Shown: one piece after another, positions 8,173 through 17,084 of the stretch | How the letters are laid out: each line of letters opens with the position of its first letter | How positions within the stretch are numbered: the stretch's first letter is position 1 | Assembly (NCBI GenBank): GCA_963667595.2 | Contig: CAXXWD010000006.1 | Location: 1-64,000, forward strand | DNA length: 64,000 bases | Direction of reading: 5' to 3' | Origin: JAHJQZ01 sp963667595 | GTDB taxonomy: Bacteria; Pseudomonadota; Alphaproteobacteria; Rhizobiales; Devosiaceae | Made by a program: the position numbers and the translations under genes | The notes under the pieces: model-generated | What the model was told of the DNA's origin: nothing | The model's input: only the letters and a program-made list of their open reading frames with translations | The model's database searches: none

Positions 8173-9447
8173 ATGTTGAAAAATGCCTATTTTCTGCCTA
8201 TGATCGCCAAAACTTTTGATGGTATCGTGCAAATGTTGATGGGTGAACCAGCCTCGGATCGCGACAGGGTGAACGAGGTTCTGCATTGGCTCGGAGGTGT
8301 TTCCGCCCGCCAGATCGAGGAAATAGCGCATTTGACGCGCGCGCGGCGAACGGCGGCGCTTGATAGCCTGATCGACGAAGGGTGGGTCGCGCCCTCCGAC
8401 GGGAGAATGCCGACGGGTGGGCGAAAGGCCATTATCTATCGACTCAACCCGGATCGGGGGCTGGTCATCGGCATCGATATCGAGCCGGGCTCGGCCACGA
8501 TTCTGGTCACCAATGCGGCGCGTGACGTCCTGGCTGATGCGCAATGCCCACTGACGCCGAATGAAAGCCCCGGAGGGTCCATGGCGCGCGTGTCCGCGCA
8601 ACTGCTGGCGACCATATCGGCAATCGGCAGAGATCCCGAAGGAGTGATTGGTATCGGTCTGTCGCTGCCGGGCACCGTCGATCCGCGTACGGGCGAGCTG
8701 ATCAACGCGCCAGGCATGGCGAGCTGGGCTGGATTCAGCGTCGGCGAGCATCTGCGCGCCGATTTCCCCAATGCACGCACAATCGCCATCAACGACGCCA
8801 ATGCCATGATCCTGCAGGAACTGGCCATACTCAGACAGAGGTCCGGGCGGATCGGCAATGAAAGCCTGATCGTCATCAAGATGGGCCCCAACGGACTCGG
8901 CGCGGGCATGGTCGACCACGGTTTGCTGCTGGAAGGATCGCGCGGGGCAGCCGGCGAGATCGGTCACATCGTTGTCGATCCGGATGGCATTTCCTGCGGA
9001 TGCGGACGACGCGGATGTCTGGAGACGGTGGCCGGCCCGCAAGGCATGGTGCGGCGGGCCGAGGAAGGAGCCCGCGACGGCGCCAGTCCGATCCTGGCCG
9101 AAGCCGTCAGGCGCAACGGCGGCGGGCTGACACTCGACGATGTGGTTCAGGCCGGGCGCGCCGGCGACGAATTCGCCAACAGCGTCATCATCGACGCCGG
9201 CGCCCGCATCGGAGCCGTCGTCGCCGATCTGGTCAACATCATGAACCCCGACCGCATTATCGTCGGCGGACGGCTGTCATCCATCGGCGCCTCGATCCTG
9301 GCGGCGATCCGGCAACAGGTCTACGGGCGTGCATCGCTGGTTTCCACCGGCCAGTTGGCCATCGAATTCAGCGAACTCGGTGAAAAAGCAAGCCTTTGGG
9401 GCGCGGCGCTTGTCGCCCAAAGGACAGCCTATATGATAGCCGAATAG
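8173..9447 (+). CDS. ROK-family transcriptional repressor
   Basis: This is a winged-helix N-terminal domain (about residues 25-85, with RQIEEIAHLTRARRTAALD as a likely recognition region) joined to a ROK sugar-sensing domain. The latter has GIDIEPGSATILVTN, EIGHIVVDPDGISCGCGRRG and zinc-binding cysteines. It resembles NagC/XylR/Mlc-type regulators that leave DNA when sugar binds. It is divergent from the kinase gene with only 53 bases between annotated starts, so it probably controls the adjacent operon and itself. The true start may be one of several later ATGs (8200, 8233, 8239), since no strong ribosome site marks 8173. Confidence 0.86.
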   Translation: MLKNAYFLPMIAKTFDGIVQMLMGEPASDRDRVNEVLHWLGGVSARQIEEIAHLTRARRTAALDSLIDEGWVAPSDGRMPTGGRKAIIYRLNPDRGLVIGIDIEPGSATILVTNAARDVLADAQCPLTPNESPGGSMARVSAQLLATISAIGRDPEGVIGIGLSLPGTVDPRTGELINAPGMASWAGFSVGEHLRADFPNARTIAINDANAMILQELAILRQRSGRIGNESLIVIKMGPNGLGAGMVDHGLLLEGSRGAAGEIGHIVVDPDGISCGCGRRGCLETVAGPQGMVRRAEEGARDGASPILAEAVRRNGGGLTLDDVVQAGRAGDEFANSVIIDAGARIGAVVADLVNIMNPDRIIVGGRLSSIGASILAAIRQQVYGRASLVSTGQLAIEFSELGEKASLWGAALVAQRTAYMIAE

Positions 9448-9625
9448 CACCGCGTATGTCTTGAGGATCCCTGTCTCTCGCCCGAGAACGCGTACCAGAT
9501 GAACCCTGCCGGGTTTGCACAGTGCTCCATGCCTGAGACGAACAGACCATTTCGGGAAAGACCACGAACAAGGTTCTGCCTTTGGGGTACGGACACGCGG
9601 GCGGATGACGCCGGCTCAGCTTGGT

Positions 9626-9672
9626 GCATTTCCAGGTGAAGTGGACACCGGTTCACCGTTCGGAAATGCGAC
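9626..9672. repeat. Palindromic intergenic repeat, GCATTTCC type
   Basis: The ends GCATTTCC and GGAAATGC pair, and the interior GTGGACACCGGTTCACC is itself partly palindromic. Imperfect stem-loops of this form recur between genes in Hyphomicrobiales. It lies in the 455-base gene-free stretch 9448-9902 between the ROK repressor and gmk, next to a second repeat. I see no gene in that stretch. Confidence 0.6.
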
Positions 9673-9688
9673 AAAACAAGGACTTGGT

Positions 9689-9793
9689 GCATCGGGCGAA
9701 AAAACGAACTTGCGGTTTTTCGCATCACCCGATGCGACCACAAAAGACCAGAGCCGGGCGGCTTGATGCAACTAAAACGCCCGAAGATCTAGG
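9689..9793 (+). repeat. Dispersed palindromic repeat family A, copy 1
   Basis: The unit begins GCATCGGGCGAAAAAA, folds on itself through TTTTTCGCATCACCCGATGC, and ends in GAGCCGGGCGGCTTGATGCA followed by a degenerate tail. Near-identical copies lie at 40238-40345 (same strand) and 46891-46992 (opposite strand), so it is a dispersed interspersed element. No coding capacity. Confidence 0.75.
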
Positions 9794-9902
9794 GATGTGA
9801 CGCGCTGGACCAAACGCTAGCGGACCGAAGGACGGGCCGGTTTGGCGGCGTAATTCACATCAACCAGTCTTCGGTTAAACCGGAACAGTTCACATTCGAC
9901 AG

Positions 9903-10541
9903 TCACAACGCGTCGATCTGATCCTGCAACTGCTTGACGAAACCGTCGATGTTTAGCTGCCTCTGCCGGGCAAGTCGCGAGGCGGCAAGGATGGAACGCA
10001 CTTGCTGTACGGAGTTTTCCAGATCTTCGTTGATGATAACGAAATCGTATTCGCCGTAATGGTCCATCTCGTTACGGGCGTTCCTGAGACGTTTTTCGAT
10101 GACATCGGAGCTGTCCTGCGCCCGCCGTTCCAGCCGCGTCCTCAACTCCTGGATCGAGGGAGGCAGGATGAAAACCGTGACCATGTCAGCGCGGCACTTT
10201 TCGTAAAGCTGCAGCGTGCCCTGATAGTCGATATCGAAGAGCATGTCGTGACTGGCGACCAGCTCCTGTTCGATCTTGGCGCGCGGCGTGCCGTAGAAAT
10301 TGCCGTGAACCTCGGCCCATTCCAGCAACTCCTCGTCATTGCGCATCTGCTGGAAACGATGCGGCGTGACGAAATAGTAATGGACGCCCTCGACCTCGTT
10401 CGACCGGCGTTCGCGCGTGGTGACGGAAACAGAGAGCTTGATGTTGGGATCGGCATCGAAAAGCGCTCGTGAGATCGAGGATTTCCCCGCTCCCGAGGGT
10501 GAGGCGATGACCAGCATGACACCGCGTCTTTGAAACCCCAT
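9903..10541 (-). CDS. gmk: Guanylate kinase
   Basis: Gmk phosphorylates GMP to GDP with ATP, linking purine salvage to GTP supply. The P-loop is ASPSGAGKSS (13-22); SVTTRERRSNEVEGVHYYFV forms the GMP-binding region; the lid contains RRAQDSSDVIEKRL. I placed the start at 10541 (MGFQRRGVMLV, 212 residues) because AGGGAG precedes it and the upstream frame extension is not family-like. It follows yicC by 53 bases, the usual gene order. Confidence 0.95.
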   Translation of the reverse strand: MGFQRRGVMLVIASPSGAGKSSISRALFDADPNIKLSVSVTTRERRSNEVEGVHYYFVTPHRFQQMRNDEELLEWAEVHGNFYGTPRAKIEQELVASHDMLFDIDYQGTLQLYEKCRADMVTVFILPPSIQELRTRLERRAQDSSDVIEKRLRNARNEMDHYGEYDFVIINEDLENSVQQVRSILAASRLARQRQLNIDGFVKQLQDQIDAL

Positions 10542-10594
10542 TTCGTTCTCCCTGCTCAGGCTATCGCGCGTGTTGGAAAAACCACTTCCGGCAC

Positions 10595-11500
10595 TCACTC
10601 GATATTCTGCACCTGTTCGCGAAGCTGGTCGATTGCCGCCTTGAGCTCCAGCCCGATCGCGGTCAGTTCCACCGCGTTCGACTTGGAGCACAGCGTATTG
10701 GCTTCGCGGTTGAATTCCTGCGACAGGAAATCGAGGCGCCGACCGACCGGGCCGCCTTCGGCGACGAGCTGGCGGCCGGCGGCGATATGGGCAACGAGCC
10801 TGTCGAGTTCTTCCCGAACGTCGGCCTTGGTCGCCAACAGCATCGCCTCCTGATAGAGCCGGTCCTCGCTCAGCCCGTTGCCGGTCCCCATCAGATCGGC
10901 GACCTGTTGCTGCAAGCGGGCAAGGATCGCCTCGCGGCTGCGGGAGGGATGGCTTTCCGCCTGCCGGGCAAGGGCCTCAATCTCGTCGAACCGGTCGGTA
11001 AGCACGCTGGCGATGCGCGCGCCCTCTTCCTCGCGCGCCTTGATGAGCCCGTTCACAGCCGTGTCGAAAACGGCGAAAAAGGCATCATGAAACGCGGCCT
11101 CCTCGTCCGGCGACAGGACCGTGTCGCGCGTTTCGAGCACGCCCTTGAGCGCAAGAATGCCGTCGAGCCGCGGCCGTTCCGCCTCGATCTGTTTGTCAAG
11201 CACTGCGAGCGCCGCAAGCACGGCGTCGAGCGCCATCTGGTTGATGACGATCTCGCCGGAACCGGTCTCGCGCTGAAGCGAGGCATTGAACGAGACCGAA
11301 CCGCGCGACAGCCGTTCGCCGAGACGCTGGCGAATATCGGGTTCGAAACCGTCGAGACCGGGCGCCAGCCGCATGCGAATGTCGAGCCCGCGTCCGTTCA
11401 CCGATTTCAGTTCGATATCGAAACTCATGCCGGCCGCCGCGCCGCTGGCGCGGGCGTAGCCGGTCATGCTGCGCAGGGGCGTGTCGGTCGGTTTCATCAT
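10595..11500 (-). CDS. yicC: YicC/YloC-family endoribonuclease
   Basis: A 301-residue member of the YicC family. The N-terminal domain begins RSMTGYARASG. The C-terminal DUF1732 domain contains LVAHIAAGRQLVAEGGPVGR, LDFLSQEFNREANTL and the terminal QLREQVQNIE, all strong family marks. Members cleave small RNAs and affect stress responses and stationary phase. It lies between mltG and gmk in a leftward run; yicC-gmk adjacency is widely conserved. The ATG at 11500 is followed by a second Met, so the start could be three bases later. Confidence 0.93.
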   Translation of the reverse strand: MMKPTDTPLRSMTGYARASGAAAGMSFDIELKSVNGRGLDIRMRLAPGLDGFEPDIRQRLGERLSRGSVSFNASLQRETGSGEIVINQMALDAVLAALAVLDKQIEAERPRLDGILALKGVLETRDTVLSPDEEAAFHDAFFAVFDTAVNGLIKAREEEGARIASVLTDRFDEIEALARQAESHPSRSREAILARLQQQVADLMGTGNGLSEDRLYQEAMLLATKADVREELDRLVAHIAAGRQLVAEGGPVGRRLDFLSQEFNREANTLCSKSNAVELTAIGLELKAAIDQLREQVQNIE

Positions 11501-11632
11501 GTTTCCGTTTCACGTCTGGAGCATCTGACGAAAAAGGCAGATGTCTGCCGTTTTCCGAAAGATAGTGTATTTACAAGAAGCTGGCACGCGCAGTCCGGTC
11601 CTTTACCAAACCGTTTCGCGCGCCAGACACGC

Positions 11633-12739
11633 TTAATTACCCTGTTCGGCGTCCTCGGCAGCCTGTTGTTCAAGCGCTTCGCGAGCCGCCTCGGCTTCGC
11701 GGGCCGCCTCTTCGACCGCCTGACGTTCCACCGCCCGCCACTTGGCAACGTTCTTCTGGTGTTCCTTGTAGGTGGCCGCGAACAGGTGACCGGCCGACGG
11801 ATCGGCCCCGGCGGCAACGAAATAAAGATAATTGGTCTGGGCCGGATTGGCCGTGGCCTTGAGCGCCTCCATGCCCGGATTGGCGATCGGTCCGGGCGGC
11901 AGCCCGTCGATTTTATAAGTGTTATAGGGCGTCTTGGCTTCGAGTTCGGATTTGCGCAACCCGCGCCCCAGCGTCCCGATTCCCCTGGTGAGGCCGTAGA
12001 TCGTGGTCGGATCGGATTGCAGCCGCATGTGTTTTTTCAACCGGTTGACGAAAACCGACGCGACTTCGGGTCGTTCGCTGTCAATACCGGTTTCCTTTTC
12101 GACAATCGAGGCCAGGATCACCAGCTCCTCGGGCGTGGCCAGCGGCAGGTCCGGATCGCGCCCGACCCAGATTTCGGCAAGCGCCGCGTCGCGCGCCTGT
12201 TTCATGCGGTCGATGATCGACTGGCGCGTGTCGCCGCGCTCATAGACATAGGTGTCGGGCAGAAGCGTCCCTTCCTCGGGCAGGAATTCGACATCGCCTT
12301 CAAGCAACTGCGCGGATTTGAGCTTTTCAACCACCTGCCACGAGGTGAAGCCTTCGGGGAAAGTGACCGAATAGGTGATGGGCGTGCCCTCGGTCAGTTC
12401 GGTCAGGATATCGGCCATGGAGGCGCCGGCCGGCAGCAGATATTCGCCATGCTTGAGCGCCCGCTCCTTTTTCTCGGCCATGGCCCCGGCCATGAACAGA
12501 AAATGGTTGGAAATCAGCCCCGCGTCTTCGAGCCGTTGCGCCACGACCGACAGGCCATTGCCTCGTTCCACGATGAAGCTGGTTTCGTCGGTGCTGACGC
12601 CATCGGCATAGAACTGGCCGATGCCCCAGACGATAAGACCGACCGCGACGATGATCCCCAGAACCAGAAGCGAGAGGACGCCATTGAGAATGTCGATCAG
12701 GGCGTTACGTCGACGCCGGGTTCGGGGTTTTCTGGACAT
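11633..12739 (-). CDS. mltG: Endolytic murein transglycosylase MltG
   Basis: MltG cuts nascent peptidoglycan strands and is thought to set glycan chain length at the inner membrane. The 368-residue product has a basic N terminus, one membrane helix (about 17-40), a LysM-like region, then the YceG catalytic domain. The catalytic Glu is near position 214 in LASIVEKETG; MRLQSDPTTIYG and YNTYKIDGLPPGPIANPG are also diagnostic. A Glu/Ala-rich, probably coiled-coil tail ends the protein. It follows fabF in the fatty-acid cluster, a common alphaproteobacterial arrangement. Confidence 0.96.
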   Translation of the reverse strand: MSRKPRTRRRRNALIDILNGVLSLLVLGIIVAVGLIVWGIGQFYADGVSTDETSFIVERGNGLSVVAQRLEDAGLISNHFLFMAGAMAEKKERALKHGEYLLPAGASMADILTELTEGTPITYSVTFPEGFTSWQVVEKLKSAQLLEGDVEFLPEEGTLLPDTYVYERGDTRQSIIDRMKQARDAALAEIWVGRDPDLPLATPEELVILASIVEKETGIDSERPEVASVFVNRLKKHMRLQSDPTTIYGLTRGIGTLGRGLRKSELEAKTPYNTYKIDGLPPGPIANPGMEALKATANPAQTNYLYFVAAGADPSAGHLFAATYKEHQKNVAKWRAVERQAVEEAAREAEAAREALEQQAAEDAEQGN

Positions 12740-12839
12740 TGGGATTCCTTACAACGAACGCGGGCATTGTTGTGAGAAATCGGGCGAAAACAAGTGATTC
12801 CGCTCCCCGGACACAGGATTTCAGGTTCGGATGTTTGCC

Positions 12840-14108
12840 TCAGTCGAACTTGCGCAGCACCAGTGTGGCATTGGTGCCGCCAAACCCGAAGGAATTGGAC
12901 AAGGCAATGTTGATCTCGCGCTTGACCGGCCGTTTGGGCGCCAGATCGAGTGCGGTTTCGACCGAGGGATTTTCGAGATTGATCGTGGCCGGCGCGACGC
13001 TATCGCGCATGGCCAGAAGACAGAAGATCGCCTCGACAGCGCCAGCGGCGCCGAGCAGATGCCCGATCGACGATTTGGTCGAAGACATGACGATGCCCGA
13101 AGCGGCATCGCCCAGAACGCGCGAGACGGCACCGGCTTCCACCTCGTCGCCGAGCTGGGTCGAGGTGCCATGAGCGTTGATGTAGTCGATATCGGACGGC
13201 GCAATACCGGCCCGCTTGATCGCCGCGCTCATGGCGCGGAAAGCCCCGTCGCCATCTTCCGCCGGAGCGGTAATGTGGTGGGCGTCGCCGGAAAGCCCGT
13301 AGCCGATGACTTCGCCATAGATATGCGCACCACGCGCCTTGGCGTGTTCGAGTTCTTCGAGCACGACGACACCGGCGCCTTCGCCCATGACGAACCCGTC
13401 GCGATCCTTGTCATAGGGGCGCGACGCCTCGGACGGACGATCGTTGAAGCCGGTCGACAGGGCCCGGCTCGCGGCAAACCCGGCCAATGACAGACGGTTG
13501 AGCGGCGATTCGGCCCCTCCCGCCACCATGACATCGGCATCATCGAGAGCAATCAGCCGCGCGGCATCGCCAATGGCATGCGCGCCGGTCGAACAGGCGG
13601 TCACCACCGAGTGGTTCGGCCCCTTGAGCTGGTGGCGGATCGAAACGTGTCCCGAGGCCAGATTGATCAGACGGCCGGGAATGAAGAAGGGCGAAATCCT
13701 GCGCGGCCCTTTTTCATAAAGGGTGATCGAAGCTTCGTAGATACCGCCGATGCCGCCGATGCCCGAGCCGATGAGCACGCCGGAACGTTCCTGCTCCTGC
13801 TGGCTCGAAAGATCGATACCGCTGTCGGCAATGGCCTGATCACTGGCCGCCAGCGCATAGACGATGAACGGATCGACCTTGCGCTGTTCCTTGGGATCGA
13901 CCCATTCATTGGCATCGAACAGGCCATCGGCCTTCGATCCGAGGGGAATGGGACAGGCGATCTGGCAGGCCAGATCGCTGACGTCGAAAGTCGTGATGCG
14001 ACGCGTAGCACTTTGGCCCGACAGCAAGCGCTGCCAGGTCGGTTCAACACCACACCCTAGCGGGCTGACAACACCCAGCCCGGTAACAACAACACGTCGC
14101 AACTGCAT
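12840..14108 (-). CDS. fabF: 3-oxoacyl-[ACP] synthase II
   Basis: FabF elongates acyl-ACP with malonyl-ACP. The 422-residue thiolase-fold enzyme shows Cys172 in VTACSTGAHAIG, His313 in NAHGTSTQLGD and His350 in SSIGHLLGAAGAVEA, the complete Cys-His-His triad. The ATG lies nine bases after the acpP stop on the same strand, so the two are cotranscribed. Confidence 0.97.
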   Translation of the reverse strand: MQLRRVVVTGLGVVSPLGCGVEPTWQRLLSGQSATRRITTFDVSDLACQIACPIPLGSKADGLFDANEWVDPKEQRKVDPFIVYALAASDQAIADSGIDLSSQQEQERSGVLIGSGIGGIGGIYEASITLYEKGPRRISPFFIPGRLINLASGHVSIRHQLKGPNHSVVTACSTGAHAIGDAARLIALDDADVMVAGGAESPLNRLSLAGFAASRALSTGFNDRPSEASRPYDKDRDGFVMGEGAGVVVLEELEHAKARGAHIYGEVIGYGLSGDAHHITAPAEDGDGAFRAMSAAIKRAGIAPSDIDYINAHGTSTQLGDEVEAGAVSRVLGDAASGIVMSSTKSSIGHLLGAAGAVEAIFCLLAMRDSVAPATINLENPSVETALDLAPKRPVKREINIALSNSFGFGGTNATLVLRKFD

Positions 14109-14117
14109 TGGGGAGGA

Positions 14118-14357
14118 CTACTCGCCCTTGGCCTTCTTGAGGAACGACACGGCGTCGCCGAACGTCTGGATCTGTTCGGCCGCGTCGTCCGGAATCTCGA
14201 CTTCGAACTCTTCTTCGAAAGCCATGACGAGTTCCACCTGATCGAGCGAGTCGGCGCCCAAATCGTCGATAAAGCCAGCCTTTTCGGTAACCTTTTCGGC
14301 GTCAACGTTCAAATGCTCGACGACGATCTTACGCACGCGATCTTCGATATCGCTCAT
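14118..14357 (-). CDS. acpP: Acyl carrier protein
   Basis: A small acidic helical protein of 79 residues that carries growing fatty acids on phosphopantetheine. Ser37 in LGADSLDQVELVMAFEEEF is the attachment site. It sits between fabG and fabF, its classic position, and precedes fabF by nine bases. The 208-base gap to fabG (14358-14565) probably contains its own promoter, as acpP is usually expressed more strongly than its neighbours. Confidence 0.97.
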   Translation of the reverse strand: MSDIEDRVRKIVVEHLNVDAEKVTEKAGFIDDLGADSLDQVELVMAFEEEFEVEIPDDAAEQIQTFGDAVSFLKKAKGE

Positions 14358-14565
14358 ATCTGGATGTCCTTCTTACAAACCATGTCTTGTCATTCGACGG
14401 TCCAACAGCGCCGATCGTGTCGGCCGACTGGTGCAAACCGCCGCATTTTGCGGGATTCTTGCGGTTCCGGCGCCAGTCCGCTCCGCTTCGACGGGCGGCA
14501 TTATCATACTTTTTTCGGCTTGGCCATATGGCGCCGGCTCTCGTTCCCGTTCCCCCCAACTATCC

Positions 14566-15303
14566 TCAAATCATAAGCATGCCGCCGTTAATATTGAGCG
14601 TATGGCCCGTAATGTAACCGGCTTCCTCACTGGCGAGGAACCGAACCGCCGCGGCAACTTCCGTGGCGGTTCCCAACCGGCCGACGGGAATCTTGGCCAA
14701 CATGGACTCGCTTTGTTTTTCGAACATCGCATCGGTCATGGCCGAACTGACGAATCCCGGTGCGATCGTGTTGACCGTGATATTGCGCGAGGCGACTTCA
14801 TAGGCCAGCGCCTTGGACATGCCGATAAGTCCGGCTTTGGACGCGGCATAATTGCCCTGGCCGGGATTGCCGGCGACGCCGACCACCGAGGTGATACCGA
14901 TGATGCGACCGAAACGCTGTTTCATCATGCCCTTGATCACGGCGCGGGTGATATGAAACGCCGCCGTCAGGTTGACGGCGATCACGTCGTCCCAGTCCTC
15001 GTCCTTCATGCGCATGAACAGACCGTCGCGGGTCATGCCGGCATTGTTGACGAGAATGTCGATGCCGCCAATTGCGGCTTCCGCCTGGGGCACGAGATGA
15101 TCGACGTCGGCCAGAGAAGCGAGATTGCAGGGCAGAATGGCCGTCTTGCCCGAAAGCGCCGCCGCCACGTCTTCAAGCTTGTCGACCCGCGTGCCCGACA
15201 GGGCAACGGTCGCGCCGGCTTCGCTGAGAACACGGGCGATTTCGGAACCGATACCGCCGCTGGCGCCGGTAACCAGGGCGCGTTTCCCACTGAGATCGAA
15301 CAT
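14566..15303 (-). CDS. fabG: 3-oxoacyl-[ACP] reductase
   Basis: FabG reduces 3-oxoacyl-ACP with NADPH. It is a 245-residue short-chain dehydrogenase with GASGGIG (13-19), NNAG near 86, and the catalytic Ser139, Tyr152 and Lys156 in ITSVVG and YAASK. Its place between fabD and acpP separates it from the many generic SDRs. A 99-base gap precedes it. Confidence 0.95.
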   Translation of the reverse strand: MFDLSGKRALVTGASGGIGSEIARVLSEAGATVALSGTRVDKLEDVAAALSGKTAILPCNLASLADVDHLVPQAEAAIGGIDILVNNAGMTRDGLFMRMKDEDWDDVIAVNLTAAFHITRAVIKGMMKQRFGRIIGITSVVGVAGNPGQGNYAASKAGLIGMSKALAYEVASRNITVNTIAPGFVSSAMTDAMFEKQSESMLAKIPVGRLGTATEVAAAVRFLASEEAGYITGHTLNINGGMLMI

Positions 15304-15402
15304 TGTTTTCCTCTTCGAATTGCCGCGACGCCGAGTACTGGCCTTTTTGATATCACGTATTGCTGCGCGTTGCCCGTCAGATCACGCATTAACCGGTTCG
15401 CG

Positions 15403-15951
15403 TCAAGAACCGCGATGGGCTTGCCAATAGGCCGTGCACACATCCAGCAATGTGCCGGTATCGATGTCGATGCCGGCGGTGTTGATGGACAGGCCGGAAA
15501 AGCCCAGCGCCGCATTCAAAAGCCGCATGAAGCGCGCCCATGGCGAGCCGAACAGCCTGGCTTCAGCCGCCTCGCAAAGCTTGAGCTGGATGAAGCTGTT
15601 GCCCCGTTCGCTCCACACGGCGACATCGGTGATCTCGTCCCAACGCACCCGCTCACCCGTCAGGCGCCGGTCGATAATGCCCTCCGGCGCGATCTCGATC
15701 ACCACCGATTGCCAGCCGACAAGGCGCCGAACCATAACCGCCAGGCTGAAACCGAACAGCGCGGTCCCGATCCAGCCGAACACCAGCCCCGCCTCGCGAT
15801 CCTCGCCATCGAGCGGCAGGAGCCCAAGCGCCAGCAGGACGCAGATCGCGGTCAGACCGATGGACAGGATCAGCAGCAAAACGAGCTTTGACGGCGACCC
15901 GCGAACGCGCCGCGTCGCCGAAACGTCGATTGCCTTGTCCGGCTCAGCCAT
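15403..15951 (-). CDS. Membrane protein of unknown function between fabD and fabG
   Basis: A 182-residue protein with two membrane helices (about residues 22-43 and 58-78) and a soluble C-terminal part containing EGIIDRRLTGERVRWDEITD and SIQLKL-like strands. This resembles PH-like membrane proteins of unknown role. I placed the start at 15951 (MAEPDKAID), overlapping the fabD stop by eight bases; this coupling suggests coexpression with fabD. The frame stays open to 16020. I do not recognise a function. Confidence 0.7.
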   Translation of the reverse strand: MAEPDKAIDVSATRRVRGSPSKLVLLLILSIGLTAICVLLALGLLPLDGEDREAGLVFGWIGTALFGFSLAVMVRRLVGWQSVVIEIAPEGIIDRRLTGERVRWDEITDVAVWSERGNSFIQLKLCEAAEARLFGSPWARFMRLLNAALGFSGLSINTAGIDIDTGTLLDVCTAYWQAHRGS

Positions 15952-16894
15952 CTTTCTGGGCAAGGAACGTCGCGATATCGTCGGGCGTGCCGAGCGCCCG
16001 CGCGACGGCGTTGGGCGCAATGCGCTTGGCCAGACCCGTCAGGACCCTGCCCGCGCCGAGTTCAACGAGAGTATCGATGCCGCCTTCGCCGGTCAGCCAG
16101 GTCACGCTTTGTGTCCAGCGCACCATGCCGGTCACCTGTTCGACCAGGTGCTTGCGGATATCCTCCGGATCGGTCGAGGGGCGAGCGGTCACATTGGCGA
16201 CGACCGGCACCACCGGCGCATTGAGCGTCACACCGGCCAGCGCCTCGGCCATCTTTTCGGCGGCGGGCGCCATCAGGGAACAGTGAAAGGGCGCGGAAAC
16301 CGGCAGTGGCAGAGCCCGCTTGGCGCCCTTGGTCTTGGCGATGTCGATGGCCCGGTTGATAGCCGCAAGCGAACCCGACACCACGACCTGCCCCGGCGCG
16401 TTGTCGTTGGCAACCTCGCAGACTTCGTCCCCCGCCGCTTCCGAGGCGACGGATTTAACCGTTTCCATGTCGAGCCCGATAAGCGCCGCCATCGCTCCCT
16501 CGCCGACCGGCACCGCCGCCTGCATGGCGCGGCCCCTGATATCGAGCAGGCGCGCCGTATCGCCGAGCGAGAAAGTGCCGGCGGCGCAAAGGGCCGAATA
16601 CTCGCCGAGCGAATGCCCCGCGACATAGGCGGTCATGTCGGAGACGCGCACGCCTTGCGCTTCGAGCACGCGCACCACCGCCATCGACACAGCCATCAGC
16701 GCCGGCTGGGCGTTTTCGGTCAGTCTCAGGGTTTCGTCCGGTCCCTCGAACATGATCGCCGACAGCTTGCGGCCAAGCGCCGCGTCAACTTCATCGAAAA
16801 CCGCTTTGGCTTCCGGATAGGCGTCGCTCAGGGCCTTGCCCATGCCGACGGCCTGGCTGCCCTGGCCAGGAAAAGTGAATGCAAGTTTTGCCAT
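15944..16894 (-). CDS. fabD: Malonyl-CoA:ACP transacylase
   Basis: FabD loads malonyl groups onto ACP. From MAKLAFTFPGQGSQ the protein has 316 residues. The nucleophile is Ser95 in GHSLGEYSAL, the catalytic His is His204 in PFHCSLM, and the PGQGSQ motif is at 9-14. The ATG at 16894 is chosen over the open GTG at 17029 because family members begin right before the PGQGSQ motif. It heads the leftward fabD-fabG-acpP-fabF-mltG series. Confidence 0.95.
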   Translation of the reverse strand: MAKLAFTFPGQGSQAVGMGKALSDAYPEAKAVFDEVDAALGRKLSAIMFEGPDETLRLTENAQPALMAVSMAVVRVLEAQGVRVSDMTAYVAGHSLGEYSALCAAGTFSLGDTARLLDIRGRAMQAAVPVGEGAMAALIGLDMETVKSVASEAAGDEVCEVANDNAPGQVVVSGSLAAINRAIDIAKTKGAKRALPLPVSAPFHCSLMAPAAEKMAEALAGVTLNAPVVPVVANVTARPSTDPEDIRKHLVEQVTGMVRWTQSVTWLTGEGGIDTLVELGAGRVLTGLAKRIAPNAVARALGTPDDIATFLAQKDG

Positions 16895-16996
16895 TGTCTC
16901 TCCGCCGTGATTGTGTGGTGCTGGTTGTGTTTCGCTTAGGAGCACTCTTGAGCGTTCCGATGAAGTTCGGAACCGTGCTCCGTTGTTTTGCAGTCG

Positions 16997-17035
16997 CAGT
17001 GTGCGAAAAACCGGTACCCGCTTTTTCACACACTG
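16997..17035 (-). repeat. Short palindromic intergenic repeat, GTGCGAAAAA type
   Basis: CAGTGTG and CACACTG close a stem around GCGAAAAACCGGTACCCGC. The same unit in opposite orientation is at 28681-28726. It lies between the divergent fabD and helicase genes (16895-17084), where the promoters of both must also be. Confidence 0.55.
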
Positions 17036-17084
17036 TCCTAATTATGAGTGCCGCGGCGTCGTGGCAAGTTGTCTGGAAACTTCG

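Noticed and set aside
11518..11570. A further copy of the short palindromic repeat upstream of yicC
   Set aside because: GCATCTGACGAAAAA and a GGCAGA/TCTGCC stem are present, but the ends do not pair and the match to the family is too weak to list.
10787..12775. A 662-codon open frame on the plus strand opposite yicC and mltG
   Set aside because: It is antisense to two clear genes, is Arg/Gly/His-rich as expected from GC-rich shadows, and has no recognisable domain.
14431..16939. Long plus-strand open frames opposite fabG, the membrane protein and fabD
   Set aside because: They mirror conserved genes with active-site motifs on the minus strand; composition is that of shadow frames.
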